Origin: Rattus norvegicus | Lineage: Eukaryota > Chordata > Mammalia > Rodentia > Muridae | Length of the DNA: 64,000 nt | Direction: 5' to 3' | Assembly (NCBI RefSeq): GCF_036323735.1 | Contig: NC_086037.1 | Span: 54,242,002-54,306,001, forward strand | Part shown: positions 44,530-55,989 of the stretch, in pieces | Layout: every line of letters starts with the position of its first letter | Numbering within the stretch: the stretch's first letter is position 1 | The notes under the pieces: generated by a model | What the model was told of the DNA's origin: nothing | The model's database searches: none | Seen by the model: the letters and a program-made list of their open reading frames with translations, nothing else | Program-made: the position numbers and the translations under genes

Positions 44530-47500
44530 GGATCTAGAAATCACACGTCTGCTGTTGCTGGACCCTAGGAGACTGATAATACTTCCGGGGCAAGTGGAAG
44601 GGTCCTGCACCCACTTTGGAGAAAAGACAGGTCTTTGGATGTGGTTCTTTGTTTTAACTGTCCTGCATTCTTGTTTAATATAAACTCTTAGCCATTTCCC
44701 TTTACCTTCTCAGACAGTTCTGGGTGTTCCTAAAGGGCTCAGAAGAGAGGGGAACAGGGAAGGAAATGGGTGGGGATGAAGGAAAGGGGATATACTCCCA
44801 AAAAACATGTCCTGCTTCTTTATTCTTTGCCATACATTTTCCAGAAGGGGAAACTCGAGTCTCTGGCTGGTGGAGTGACGTTTCTTCCTTTGTTTACTGC
44901 ATCCTGTACCCATCCACTTCTATGCCAGAATTGTCAGCGTCCCCTTCACAGCTGAAATGCCTACTCAGGGTATTTTTTTTCCAAAGCAGTATTTTTCATT
45001 TGACAACGCCAATTTCATCTGCGGAGGTTAATCCAATGACTTTAATTTGCAAATAACCTCCCTCCTTTTTTTTTTTTTCTTGTCTTCCACATTTGATTTT
45101 GAGTACATGTTTAATAATTTTTGAAGGGTTGGGTTTCAGGATCAGCCAGACATACAGCATAGGCCCTGGACAGTCTTGAAATTTGATTACATACACAGGA
45201 AGCCACTATTCTATAGCCACTGAAATCTGCGCGTGGTCTCCAGAGCTGATCGTTAATGAGCAGGCCCTAACCTTTAGGATTCATTAACATTCAGCGGAAC
45301 GAAAACCCGATGCACAGGTCTCTCTCGCCCCCATACTTACACAGAAACCTATCTCTGTTAGGCGCGCTGGTGTGTAGAGATTGGTCTGGGCCCTCCCCCG
45401 AGCCCTCCCCTTTAATCTCCTGGTCAGGTTTAGGCAGAGATCTTTAAACTATGCAGATTTCTCTTTCACCCTGCTCCGGAAGTGTGCTGCATCCACAGAA
45501 ACCTACCGGGCGTCTGAGCGTGTAACCAGGACTGGGCTACTTTGACCAGACGGCCTGTTGAGTCTGCCTCCCTCCATCCGTAAAGCAACGCAGTCACCGG
45601 TGCTTGGGGTAATGAATGGGATGGGCCCGGAGTGCTCTGTACCTGAAGGTAGAAATAAGAATGGAGGGGACCCAAGAAGTAGCGAACCCCTGTGTACCGC
45701 GCACACCTGGAAAACCGCAATGAGTTGTTTTCGTGAATCCATTTGCTAGATGGCTGTGAACACACCCGTTCTTATCACGACGTCCCTGTGTGGTGACAGC
45801 AGCTGCTCTCCTGCCCTGCCAGCAAATAAGACCTCCAAATCCTCCCAGAGTGAGGCAGCATTTACATTCACTCGGCACTCCTCTGTAAAAGGCCACCATT
45901 GACGGCGCATGGCCCCCGCCACCGCGATCGCCTAAACAGATGGAATAACTGCCCATGGAATTTGTGTTTTAATCACATTAATGTATTATTTGGCAAGGAG
46001 ATCCACCTAAGCACACATTTCAAAGTCTGCCTTTGATCTGAGCCCCTTTGGGGCATCTTCCAACACTGATAAACTCCTCCTCTGAGTTCATAGACAAATG
46101 ATGGAAATTGGGTTTTTTAAAAGAAAGGGAGAAGGAAGCCAGGCACTCACTTCCCATCTGGTCTCTCTGTCTCTTGGGGGCTGAGAAGCTCTGAGATTTA
46201 GGGCATCTCAGTCTTCTCTCACCTGCTTGGGCGACTTCCCGAGAAGGGCACTACTGTCCGCCCAGTTCCCTTCTCCCCCTTGAACACAGACACACACACG
46301 CTTGATGCAGAATTCACGGTCTCTGCCAAAGACTCGTCCTGCTGTTTTACAGAAGCCTGTTTGGATGCCTGGGAGCGCTTGCTGCTACCAGTGTCCCCAG
46401 GCATCCTCCCCTCTCGCCCATGACACACGTCTTGGTTAGCTTGCTAATGTACCATATTAGGACTCAGAAGCTGCGCTTTTAATGAAAACGCTCTAATTGT
46501 GCGATCGTTTCTTTTAACTGATTCCACCGTGAGTCAGGCTCAGTACAGACACACAGACAAGACCAAGCCCCGTGACCTTGGCAGTTTTGCTCTTCCGGAG
46601 ACTCAAAGAGCAGAAGGTCGTGAGGAAAAAGTGGTGGCCACTGAGAGAAAAGCTGCGACAGATCCATCCCCTCCTCAGAAGCTCTTCCACCTTCCCTCCT
46701 CTTGAAATGATCAGTGACTCCCCTTCCCCTCTTAGGATAAAGAGATCTGAAGAGGTTTTAAATTCGAAGATGAATTTTCTTGTTTGTTTGTTTGGTGGAT
46801 TTTCCCTTCTTTCTCTTCCACAGAACACAACCAGCAAATGATTGGATCTTTGACAGAACAAAGGTATTTTTGATGGCTCTGTAATCCAGTGCGCTAATGT
46901 TCCCAGCCCCTCATTGTCTTGCTGTCTGATCCTATCCCTTCTGCCAGACAGTCACTGCGGGATGAGTCACTTTTAATGTCTGATAATCAAGGTGAATTTT
47001 CAAAAAGCTGCCATTTTGGAATTATGCACTATATCCCAGTGTCAGAGACTAGAAAAGGAGGAAGGGTAAGGAAAGGCTAACATAGACACCTACTGCATGT
47101 TTGGAGAACTGCAGGATACAGCAAGCATGGTCCCAGACACAATGTGTCCGGAGGGTCCAAGTCGATCAAGGCGAACATGATGAGAAGGAGACTGTTAATT
47201 ATAAATTAAAAATAACTTCTATGACAATGAAGATTATATGCACAGGAGAAAACGTCTTAGTTAAAACAGACTAGAGGGGTAGAATTAAAACTCAGCCATC
47301 AGGGGCATGGATTCTGTAACTACTGAATATATTGTGGTCTATTAGATAATCTAATACAAACTCAACATTTGAAGAAGAATAGAAGGGAATTGTAGCAGTC
47401 TCCATGGAGCCTGTATTGTCTTCCTCTCTTACTTAAAGCGCTATCTGCTAAGAACATTACCTAGCTGGTGAACACAGCCTCCCTCTAGCTAGGGAGACAG

Positions 47501-48138
47501 GATACTTCTAGAATCCCACCCTGCCCCCAACAACAACAAAAAGCCCACCAAGCCCTGTGAACTAGCCAGAGAGATGCTAAAAATCCCAAGACAAACAAAG
47601 GGTATCAAACCCTTTTTCCGGGTTTCGTCTATTCAAGTATAGGGTGGTCACCGTCTTCTCTGAGGTAATTAACAAGAGCCCCAGCTCCGAATTGTAGACT
47701 TTGTTTTTAATTGTGGGCATTGTGTTGAGTGGTGGGGTAGCCAAAGGAAAATGGTATAAGCATAGCCTGCGAGTTCCGTTTATTATCTAGAGACATGAAT
47801 ACTATAAATAGAGCCAGGCTGTTTTGACTAGGGAAACACTGTCCCCATCACAGCCGGGAGATGCTGAGGGAACTGACGCTGAAGTTTCAAAGCTTTGTCC
47901 TGCTTTATAAAAATGTGAGGTTTTTTTCATGGCTCTTTCGGTGGCCGGTCAAGAGTCTGCAGGCACTGGATCTGTCCTGGGGGAGGGAAGAAATGGCATT
48001 TCAGAGAATGCTATTTCATAACTGTGACGGATGCTTGCACGTTCTCTCCAACAGAAGCATCTAAATACCTGGGCATCCTCTGAGTACAAGTCATGTTTAC
48101 AGATTATTACACTTAATATTATCTATGATGGCTAGCTC

Positions 48139-48140
<2 letters not shown>
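44530..48140. other. Unique non-coding DNA, about 3.6 kb, repeat-poor
   Basis: I recognise no SINE, LINE or LTR in this long stretch apart from short T and CA runs. It contains several overlapping short open frames on both strands (for example near 45466-45956 and 46479-46861) without clear splice or domain support. Sub-stretches 45200-45420 and 46440-47040 show motif-like AT blocks (an AP-1-like TGAGTCA at about 46964) and could be conserved regulatory DNA. Repeat poverty makes it a reasonable place to look for enhancers or missed exons. Confidence 0.4.

Positions 48141-48141
<1 letters not shown>

Positions 48142-48207
<66 letters not shown>
48142..48207 (+). repeat. (TC)n-(TG)n microsatellite
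   Basis: A TC run (about 48144-48174) is joined to a TG run (about 48175-48207). Confidence 0.95.
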
Positions 48208-48208
<1 letters not shown>

Positions 48209-48394
48209 CTGTGTAGGGGTGGTGGTGGGTGTGACAGAGATATACATTTAAGGGCACATACATAAGCACATATATGCTATCCCCAATAAAACGCTATAAA
48301 ATCGGCCCATGAAGAAAATTTGTAGTTGCTGCACAGCTGTTCTCGTGCACATAAAAGAAGATTTAAAATCCAGAGACTGTTTGACTGTAAGCAA

Positions 48395-48500
48395 GTCCTT
48401 AGAGGTCACTGGGTTCAGTCCTAATGGCGGTAAGATGGCAGAGAAGTGACTTGCCCTGTGACACTCAGCCAGGGGTCGGTAGGTGCCAGGCTAACGCTGG
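48395..48500 (-). mobile_element. MIR SINE, antisense
   Basis: GATGGCAGAGAAGTGACTTG, CCCTGTGACACTCAGCCAGG and GGTCGGTAGGTGCCAGGC follow the antisense MIR core. Confidence 0.6.
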
Positions 48501-48504
48501 GGAT

Positions 48505-49465
48505 CTTTCTCTCAGCTCAGCACACATTTCTGTTGCCACGCACTGTCTGCAGCTCGGCTCGTCATGATTCGGGCACAGACCCAGGAGGAAGAAAGAAGAA
48601 CCCCAGAGATTTACACATTGATAATCTTGAAACACAGGAATAAAATGAAACATGGTATGATTTAAAAAAAAAAAAAGGCAAGATAGGAAAAGAACATGTA
48701 CTGACAGACGGAACACTCTCCACCTCGGCTAGCAGCTCTCGATTTGAAGGCAGAATTGTCCTTTATTGCTAACAGAGACTTTCGGAGCTGGGTAAGACGG
48801 CGGGTACAGCTGGCACAGACATAGCGCTTTCTTCTTCTCCATACATTTTCATTGGGAATGTCAAGACAGTCTCAGCCACGTAGGCCTTGACTCTCTAAGC
48901 TCCACAGACTGCCGGACACAGCAGACACCAGGAAGGAAACAGGACTTCCTCTTAGTTCTAGACTAAATCCTTACCAGGTACAGGTAGCCTCTCTCTGTGT
49001 TCGAAAGTCTGCCTGCTATAATCCGGTAGGTGTTTTTGCCTCTGTAATTTGCATTTCTCCTTTGCTGTGTTCTGACTCCCTCGGAGGCAAAAATCTGCTT
49101 TTTTTTTTTTCCTAAAAGTTTCCCTTTGTGCTTAGCCCAAAAACCCTGGTCAGGTCAAGTTCGTCTCATGCTTTAATATTAAATGTGGGAATTTCCTTTA
49201 CAAGCACCAAAGACAACAGGGGCATTTGCCAGAGGCACTGGGTGGAAACCATGGTGAAAAAGCCATCATCATGAACCAGAGCAGGGCCTCCCCCACAGCT
49301 CTGCATTTTCTTCTAGAAGAATAAAAAGAAGGGCACACACTAACACCTAAAAGAAAAGAAAAACCGAAGTCAACATATAAATCGAGACTGTGTCTTAGCA
49401 TGGCAAAAATTCCTTGGGAGACAAAGGAAGGGTTCTAAATAGTACACATTAGGTAAGACACTTTA
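48505..49465. other. Unique non-coding DNA
   Basis: No recognisable feature apart from short A and T homopolymers (48663-48675 and 49099-49110). Confidence 0.4.
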
Positions 49466-49469
49466 TTTG

Positions 49470-49633
49470 TTTTTAATTTTTATAGTTGTGGGGAGCATGC
49501 ATGTAGAGATTGGGTGACAAATTTATGAAGTTGATTCTCTTTGTCCCCCTCTCTGGGTTCTGGGCATCCAATACATGTTGTTGGCTTGTTTGGCAAGCAC
49601 CTGACCTGCCGAGTTATTTCTGTGGCTCCACTG
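49470..49633 (-). mobile_element. B4 SINE, antisense
   Basis: AAGTTGATTCTCTTTGTCCC, GGGTTCTGGGCATCCAATAC and TTTGGCAAGCACCTGACCTG are antisense B4 landmarks. Confidence 0.7.
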
Positions 49634-49639
49634 TAAGAG

Positions 49640-50312
49640 ATTTTAACCAGGTGAAGGGTGGAGATGCCAAGGTTGACAAACAATGAAAACCGTTACACCA
49701 AAACAAATGTTGGCTCTTTCCGCTCACAAATTTGACTCCAAGTCCAACAAAACAAATGGCCTTTCAAATTCTTATACCTGTGGCAGTGTGCATGAAGGTG
49801 ATACACAGGTTCCCACAGATGTTTGCAAAGCATCTCACGGCTTCCTCTACCCCACTCCCACTCCAACAACTCACCCATCTGAGGATATCGAGCACTACTG
49901 AATTAACTCGGAGTCTCTGCTGAAGAAACGATGATTATGACCTTGACCAGGGCTTGGGTGTGATGAGCCTTAATATGTGTAGATATTTAGATATACGTAG
50001 TATCCACCATATTACTAAAAGCACCTTCCAACTTTATCTTCTGATATTTGAACAATGGAAATAGTTAAAATTTTCATTCTGCCTTTATAACTTGAATGTT
50101 CTTTCTTGGGCACCAACTTTTTTGCACTTTGTTAAATGACGTCAATAGAAACTGTGGGATATTACCAAAACGCTGTTTCTCCTCCTTTCTGCCTAAATCT
50201 ACAGTGACAATAAATATCTAAGCTGGTCTTCTAGGAAAGCCAGGATTAATCGGTGCAATTATTAAATGCAAAACCAGACAGATATGGGGGTAAAGCATAA
50301 AATAAATCCAAC
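49640..50312. other. Unique non-coding DNA
   Basis: No recognisable repeat until the ancient L1 begins near 50315. Confidence 0.4.
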
Positions 50313-50718
50313 ACTTTCGTGATTAATTCATTAAACCTGTCAACACACCAGGAGTACAAAAACATCTTGCCTGTAAAAGAGGGCATCTATAAAAATTCCA
50401 AAGCAGATATTAGAGCTGGGAGACTGAGGACCAGGAGGAAGACAGGATATGTCTCTTGCTGCTTCTATTCAGTATTGTGTTAGAGGGTTATCCAGTGTGA
50501 TAAGACAAGAAAAACAAAGTCTCCAGCTAGATCATAAAGGAATAAGTAGGTCTATTCTACTATATACGGTAACATGATCTTGTCTATAGAAAATCCTTAG
50601 GTATCCGTGAAGGAACAACCATTAAGAGGAAGGAACCAGTGGGAGGGAGAGGTGCCTACGGTCAGCATGCATTATCTATATGAATGAATGGTTACTATGA
50701 AATCCATTATTATGCATT

Positions 50719-51036
50719 GTCTTAGTTAGGGTCTTACTGCTGTGAGCAGACACCATGACCAAGGCAACTCTTATAAAGGACAGCATTTAACTGGGGCTGG
50801 CTTACAGTTTCAGAGGTGCAGTCTGTTATCATCAAGGTGGGAACTTCCAGGCAGACACAGGGACGGAGGAGCTGAGAGTTCTACATCTTATTCCAAAGGC
50901 AGCTGGGAGAAGACTGGCTCCCAGGGAGCTAGGATGAGGATCTTCAGGCCCATGATCACAGTGACACATTTTCTCCAACAAGGCCACTTCTCCTAACAGT
51001 GCCACTCCCTGGGCCAAGCATATTCAAACCATCACA
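50719..51036. mobile_element. LTR-type rodent repeat, 318 bp, inside ancient L1
   Basis: The element starts TGTCTTAGTTAGGGTCTTAC and ends AAACCATCACA, so it has TG...CA ends. It is flanked by the 5-base duplication TGCAT at 50714-50718 and 51037-51041. L1 sequence continues on both sides. Size, ends and duplication suit a solitary LTR. The orientation cannot be fixed with confidence, though a rodent consensus I recall has its poly(A) motif on the minus strand. Family name not assigned. Confidence 0.8.
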
Positions 51037-51771
51037 TGCATGACTACTGTACGCTCATAAAGCATTTTAAAGAGAAACAACTGTGGGAGTCAGTGAGTGG
51101 GTTTAGTTGTGTTACAGAATAAAAGCTCAAGATGTAAATGTCAAGTGTATTTCTATGAACTAACAACACACATCCAAAAGTGAAAGTATGAGGACAATTC
51201 CATTTTTATAATGATATTAAAAATAAAATATTAAAATAAAACAGGTAGAAATAAATTTAACAAAAAGTTAAGACTTGGGACTACGATTTTTTTCCAAGGG
51301 CCTTAGAGACCTAAACAAAAAGACTCCCTGTTGATATAACAGGAAGATGTGGTACTGTCAAGGTTCTACCACTTCCCTAACAGACTTAGCCTACCCAGAG
51401 TTCAGCTGCTGTTTTCAGAAACTTATTAGCTAGTCCTAACATGTATGTGCTCATGCAAGGAACCCAAAATAGCCAAGGTGCTGAAAAGGGGAAAGCGAGG
51501 GAACTCACGGTTTGCAATTTCATAACCTCCCCAAAACCAACCAAGCAATCAAGGTCGTGTATTAACAATGTAAGGATTGACAAGCCCAGCTCCAAGAAAC
51601 AAAAATTAAGTATGGCTTTATATTATTTTCAAAAGGATGCTACAATGATTCAGTGAGGAAAATATAGCCTAATCAACCAGAGAGGTTAAGACAATTAGGT
51701 ATTCATATGCAAAAGATATACCACATGCAATAATTCAGATCAATTCAAAACGAATCATAGACCTTTGCCTA

Positions 51772-51784
51772 AGATAGATGGATG

Positions 51785-51835
<51 letters not shown>

Positions 51836-51858
51836 GATAGATAGATAGATTGATTGAT
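51772..51858 (+). repeat. (GATA)n microsatellite
   Basis: About 15 GATA units with GATG at the left edge and GATT at the right, embedded in the ancient L1. Confidence 0.95.
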
Positions 51859-51943
51859 TCTGAGATATGACTCCAAAAGTAACAAAAGGAAATAGACAAA
51901 TCATTAAAATGCTTTAAAGACCCCATTAAAAAGACGCAACACG

Positions 51944-52113
51944 GGACTGTAGGTGTGGCTCAGTTGGTCGTGTGCTTACCCAGCATGCAAGAAGCCCTGG
52001 TTCAACCCTTAGCACTTCATAAGGCACACATGGCTGTGAGCCTGTCCTCTCAGAACTCAGGAGCTAGAGGCAGGAGGATCGGAAGCTCAAGGCCATCCTC
52101 AGCTACATAGTAA
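51944..52113 (+). mobile_element. B4/RSINE-type composite SINE, sense
   Basis: An ID-like head (ACTGTAGGTGTGGCTCAGTT, CAGCATGCAAGAAGCCCTGG) is fused to a B1-like second half (GAGGCAGGAGGATCGGAAGC, TACATAGTAAA), which defines the B4 group. It splits the ancient L1. Confidence 0.8.
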
Positions 52114-52849
52114 AATGGAAACCAGGTACAGCACCACGAGACTCTCCCTCAAAAACAATTTTTTTAAGTGGAGAAAATATTTTCATCCAACTACTAACTT
52201 ACATTCAGAATATGTGGAGAACCTTTGCAAATCAGCACTACAAAGCCATTCCAACCTCAGATGTACAAGAGTCAGATACAGAGTCCTGAACAAGGTCCTG
52301 TAAATGGCAATGAATACACACAGACATTCTCACTGTCGTTAGTCACTAAGAAAATACAAACCGAAGCCAAATGAGAGGCTGAAGTAAACAAGATGGTGGG
52401 CAAGAACAGAGAGATGTCATTGGGCTTCAGTGGACCACAGCACCCGAAGAAAGAGTGGCAGCTACCCAACTCGGTAAAGTGGAGATGCTACGCTGTCTAG
52501 TGCTCAAACTGCTGGGTGTGTGCCTGAGAACATGAACTATGTATCCACACAAGAATGTCACAGTAGCTAAAGGTTAAAAGGACTCAAGTGAAAAACCCAC
52601 CCATGAGGGAAAAGAACGTGATACAGTTGTATAATGAAACACCCTTTGGCTGTGAAAAGGAGTGAGGCACTGATATCATGATACAATGCGGAAGAACCTT
52701 GGAGGCTTTGGAGTAACTGAAAGAAGCCAGACACAGAAACCAGGCGACATATGATTAGATACATATAGTATTCAAAATGGGCAAAGCCACAGAGATAAGA
52801 TTTATTTCTAAAAACTGAAGTCTTGGTTACTAGAGGAGGAGAGGGTTAG

Positions 52850-53160
52850 GGTTAGGATCTGAAATGTCCCTTTCAGGCATTGGTCCCCAGGTTGTGGCAG
52901 TATTTGGGACATTCTGCAACCTCTGGGACTGTGACCTAGTTAGCAGAAGTGGGTTCCTGGGGGCAGCCCTTGAAGATGATACTGCTTCTGGTCCAGCCCA
53001 ACCTGTCTGATTCCTGATACCCCAGGATGTGAGAGGCCTCCTCCAAGTGCTCCCGCTACCATGAACTCTGTCATGCCTTCACATGATCCTGGGCCCACTG
53101 AAGTGGCTTTGCCAGGTACTGCCTCACAGCCAGAAGAAAAGCAGCTAATGGAGAAAAGGA
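52850..53160. mobile_element. Unclassified interspersed repeat inside the L1
   Basis: GAAATGTCCCTTTCAGGCAT, TGGTCCCCAGGTTGTGGCAG and CAACCTCTGGGACTGTGACC resemble a mammalian interspersed repeat that I recognise but cannot name. It sits between L1 ORF2 sequence and the L1 3' end, so it may instead be part of that L1's own 3' UTR. Confidence 0.4.
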
Positions 53161-53315
53161 AACAAAATGGCTATTCACACCTCCAAGTATCCCCTCGGGG
53201 TGATTAAAATAGTATTCAGTCAGGTGTGATGGCTACACCAAGATGAGCTGTACACTTTAAAGGTTAGGATTCCATGGCCAAATTGTATCTCAATAAAGTT
53301 ACATTAAAAAGCCAG

Positions 53316-53640
53316 AAATAAATAAATAGAGGTAGTGTTAGGGGGTGTGATCAGCTGATTGTCAAGATGTGTATCCCATTCGGCCTGCACAAAGCATTCG
53401 TCGGCCACGTGTGTAAAGAACGTAAATGAATAAGACTGATGAGACTAATGAGGGGGCAGGAAGTCCATCTCTGCTCCAGACTTAGGCCATGCACCACCCA
53501 GACTTTCCTATAGGGTGTGTGTACAAGTGTGTATGATGAATATGTGTGAGCATGTGTGTATGTGCAGGTATGTGTCCATATTGTGTATGTGTGCCTGTTC
53601 ATGAATGTTTGTGTAAGGGTATTTATGTGTAGTTTTCTAT
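53316..53640. other. TG-containing low-complexity transition
   Basis: Mostly unique sequence becoming TGTG-rich from about 53515. No gene signal. Confidence 0.4.
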
Positions 53641-53642
53641 GA

Positions 53643-53697
<55 letters not shown>

Positions 53698-53700
53698 AAA

Positions 53701-53752
<52 letters not shown>

Positions 53753-53763
53753 GAGAGAGAGGT
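53641..53763 (+). repeat. (TG)n-(TA)n-(TG)n-(GA)n composite microsatellite
   Basis: A pure TA run of about 44 bases (53651-53694) is followed by TG (about 53700-53720) and GA (about 53721-53762). Long TA runs can extrude cruciforms. Confidence 0.96.
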
Positions 53764-53764
53764 A

Positions 53765-54045
53765 GAAAGTAATTACCCTGATGAGGAGCTTCTAATGTGC
53801 ATCTTTAATACTGAGGGTCTTGTGAGTTTTATGTACACATTTGACTTTAGGTGAAATAGACCTTGGTTTTCCCATGAGCACTGTCTAAAAATGATCTGCC
53901 TTACTGATTTGAGGGTAACTTCCCCCCACATACTGTTTCATAAGCTTTTGTGTTTCTTTCAAGTCTCCCTGGTAGAATCAATTGCCTTCTCATCCAGGAA
54001 GCCCCTCTACCTTGTTCTAACTCATTTCTGTAAGCCTCCCAGAGC
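53765..54045. other. Unique non-coding DNA
   Basis: No recognisable feature. Confidence 0.4.
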
Positions 54046-54048
54046 GGC

Positions 54049-54145
54049 GTCTTTTTTTTTTCTTTCTCCCTGGAGCTGAGGACCAAACCCAGGGCCTTGT
54101 GCTTGCTAGGTGAGTGCTCTACCACTGAATTAAATCCCCAACCCT
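54049..54145 (-). mobile_element. ID SINE, antisense, diverged
   Basis: On the minus strand: GGGTTGGGGATTTAATTCAG, GTGGTAGAGCACTCACCTAG and GGTTTGGTCCTCAGCTCC. It carries more substitutions than the other IDs. Its 3' junction is AGGGAGAAAGAAAAAA and lacks the usual CTCCGAAAA. The TCCTCAGC variant is also found in BC1 RNA. No convincing target duplication was found. Confidence 0.9.
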
Positions 54146-54974
54146 TCATTGTGGCTTCTTATCCTTCATATCCACATTTGCCATGATTGACCACAAACAC
54201 AGAGGTAGCACCGTGCTAACTTCCGTCTCAATGCCAAGAGCATGCTCAGGTAGCCCTGAACTCCCAGCTCCCAGTATTTCTGCTCTTCACACCTTGAAAC
54301 CCGCCTCTCCATGAGTTTTCTAGTCTCTAACACTCTGCATGCCAGTCCGCTGAAACCATGGTTCAATCTTTATGTTAATGATTGATCTGTCCGCTTATGC
54401 GTGTCCTGACTGCTAAAGCTGCCTTTATCATTTCCCCTTTGGCTGTCATGAGACCCAGCTCATGAGAGTCATGTCATCCCCATGCTGTAACAGCATGCCA
54501 GGCCATGGCGTGAGGATGGTTCATCTACAGAGGAGACTTTAAAAGAAATAAGGATCTCTGCTCATTCTTTTCTCTGGTTGTCCCTACCTCGTCCATTCCT
54601 CTCAGGCCCTTTAACCTAAAACAGTAGTGGAGCTGAGGAGCTGAGGTCTTCCTTTTGAAGTTGGAAGCCAACCCTTCATTGGAATGGAAAGGGCTTCTGC
54701 TTGACGGACAGTCATGGGTCAACAGATGCTGAATGAACCTGTTCCCCCGCCAGTGTTTCAATGCTTGTCCATTAGCCTATCAAATGAGCTATCATAGCGA
54801 TTGGCCAACTGAGACTAGTAAGGATGGAGGACACTCGTCATGGTTCACTGGTCGACTGAAAACTCCATTACTAAAAATATGATATATAGTCATAGCATAT
54901 ATGCATGTACATGCATACATATACATATATTCATTCTCTGGTAAGGGTTTATGTTAATCTACGCAACAATGTTC
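54146..54974. other. Unique non-coding DNA
   Basis: No recognisable repeat or exon. Confidence 0.4.
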
Positions 54975-54982
54975 CTCTAGAG

Positions 54983-55159
54983 CGGTGGTTCTCGACCTGC
55001 GACCTCTTTGAGGTTGCCTATCAGATATTTACCTTACAATTCACAACAGTAGCAAAATGACAGTTACAAAGTAGCAACAAAATAATTTTATGGTTGAGGT
55101 TTACCATAACATGGGAAGCTGTTAAAGACTTGGAGCATTAGGAAGGTTGAGAACCACTG
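54983..55159. mobile_element. hAT-type MITE (URR1/Charlie-like), 177 bp
   Basis: Terminal inverted repeats CGGTGGTTCTCGACCT and AGGTTGAGAACCACTG bound a 177-base element. It contains CACAACAGTAGCAAAATGAC and GGAGCATTAGGAAGG. The 8-base target duplication is CTCTAGAG at 54975-54982 and CTCAAGAG at 55160-55167 (7 of 8), matching the TCTAGA-type preference of this group. Confidence 0.9.
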
Positions 55160-55339
55160 CTCAAGAGACTTACCTATTTCATGGCTACTGTGTTATCCCG
55201 GTCAACTTGGCCTGACTAGAGATGGACATTTTCTAGGCTACAGAGAGCCAAAATGTTTTCAGTCATTAATGAATGCCACCTTACTACCAATTAACAGATT
55301 AGTGTGTGACTTGGTTAGGAGACTCTTATGGGAGAGGAG

Positions 55340-55745
55340 GGCTGTGCGTGTGTCTGTGTGTCTGTCTGCCTATCTTGTCTCTGTGTATATCTGTTTGTCT
55401 GTCTTGTCTCCCTGTGTGTCTGCCTGTCTGTCTTGTCTCTGTATGTGTCTGTCTTTTTTTTTTTTTTTTTGGTTCTTTTTTTCGGAGCTGGGGACTGAAC
55501 CCAGGGCCTTGCGCTTCCTAGGTAAGCGCTCTACCACTGAGCTAAATCCCCAGCCCCTGTATGTGTCTGTCTTGTTTCTGTATGTGTCTGTCTTGTCCGT
55601 GTCTGTCTGTCTGTCTTGTGTCTGTGTGTGTATGTCTTATCCATGTATATATGTCTGTCTTGTCCATGTCTGTCTTGTCTATGTGTTTGTGTGTGTGTGT
55701 GTGTGTCTGCGTCTCTCTATGTATTTGTGTGCAAATGTGTATGCA
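55340..55745 (+). repeat. TGTCTGTCTTG-type minisatellite split by an ID
   Basis: Units of about 15-29 bases ending in TGTCTTG (for example TCTCTGTATGTGTCTGTCTTG) repeat on both sides of the ID at 55456-55556. The right flank runs into a TG tract near 55685-55710. The Cys/Leu/Ser/Val-rich open frames are translated repeat. Confidence 0.9.
55456..55556 (-). mobile_element. ID SINE, antisense, inserted in a minisatellite
   Basis: On the minus strand a complete ID (GGGGCTGGGGATTTAGCTCA to CCCCAGCTCCG) has a tail of seven A, GAACC, then about 19 A. The 17-base target duplication CTGTATGTGTCTGTCTT is perfect at 55439-55455 and 55557-55573. Because the target is itself a repeat, part of this identity could be pre-existing. 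Confidence 0.95.
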
Positions 55746-55817
55746 TTTGTATAGATGTCAGTTCAATACCTGGTGTTTTCCTTGGTCACTCACTCTTAAC
55801 CTTATATTTTTATGTGC

Positions 55818-55975
55818 GTGTGTTCATAAAATTGCAAGCACGTGTGTGACAGTGAAGGTCAGAGGACAATTCCCAGGAGTCAATTGTCTCCTGCCACCTT
55901 GTAGGATCCAGGAAAGGAACCCAGATTGTTAGGTCTCTGTTCGAGCAACTCTACCCACTGAGTCATCTCACTGGA
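55818..55975 (-). mobile_element. B4-type SINE, antisense
   Basis: GAAGGTCAGAGGACAATTCC, GATCCAGGAAAGGAACCCAG and CTCTACCCACTGAGTCATCT are antisense B4 landmarks. Confidence 0.7.
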
Positions 55976-55989
55976 CTCTAACTTTTTAT

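Larger units (their letters stand above)
50315..53315 (+). mobile_element. Ancient L1 (L1MA/MB type), sense, with nested insertions
   Basis: ORF2 and 3' UTR landmarks occur in order across 3 kb. They include TTGCTGCTTCTATTCAGTAT (about 50456), ACATGATCTTGTCTATAGAA (50572), AAATAAATTTAACAAAAAGT (51249), TATGACTCCAAAAGTAACAA (51867), AACTGAAAGAAGCCAGACAC (52714), and the 3' UTR end CTGTACACTTTAAAGGTTAG with CTCAATAAAGTTACA (53250-53304). The LTR at 50719, the GATA array, the B4 at 51944 and the segment at 52850 interrupt it. No reading frame survives. The 3' UTR type points to an insertion before the rodent radiation. Confidence 0.85.

Noticed and set aside
52840..52856. Interstitial telomeric repeat (GGGTTAGGGTTAGG)
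   Set aside because: Only about two units are present, which is expected by chance or from a diverged repeat.
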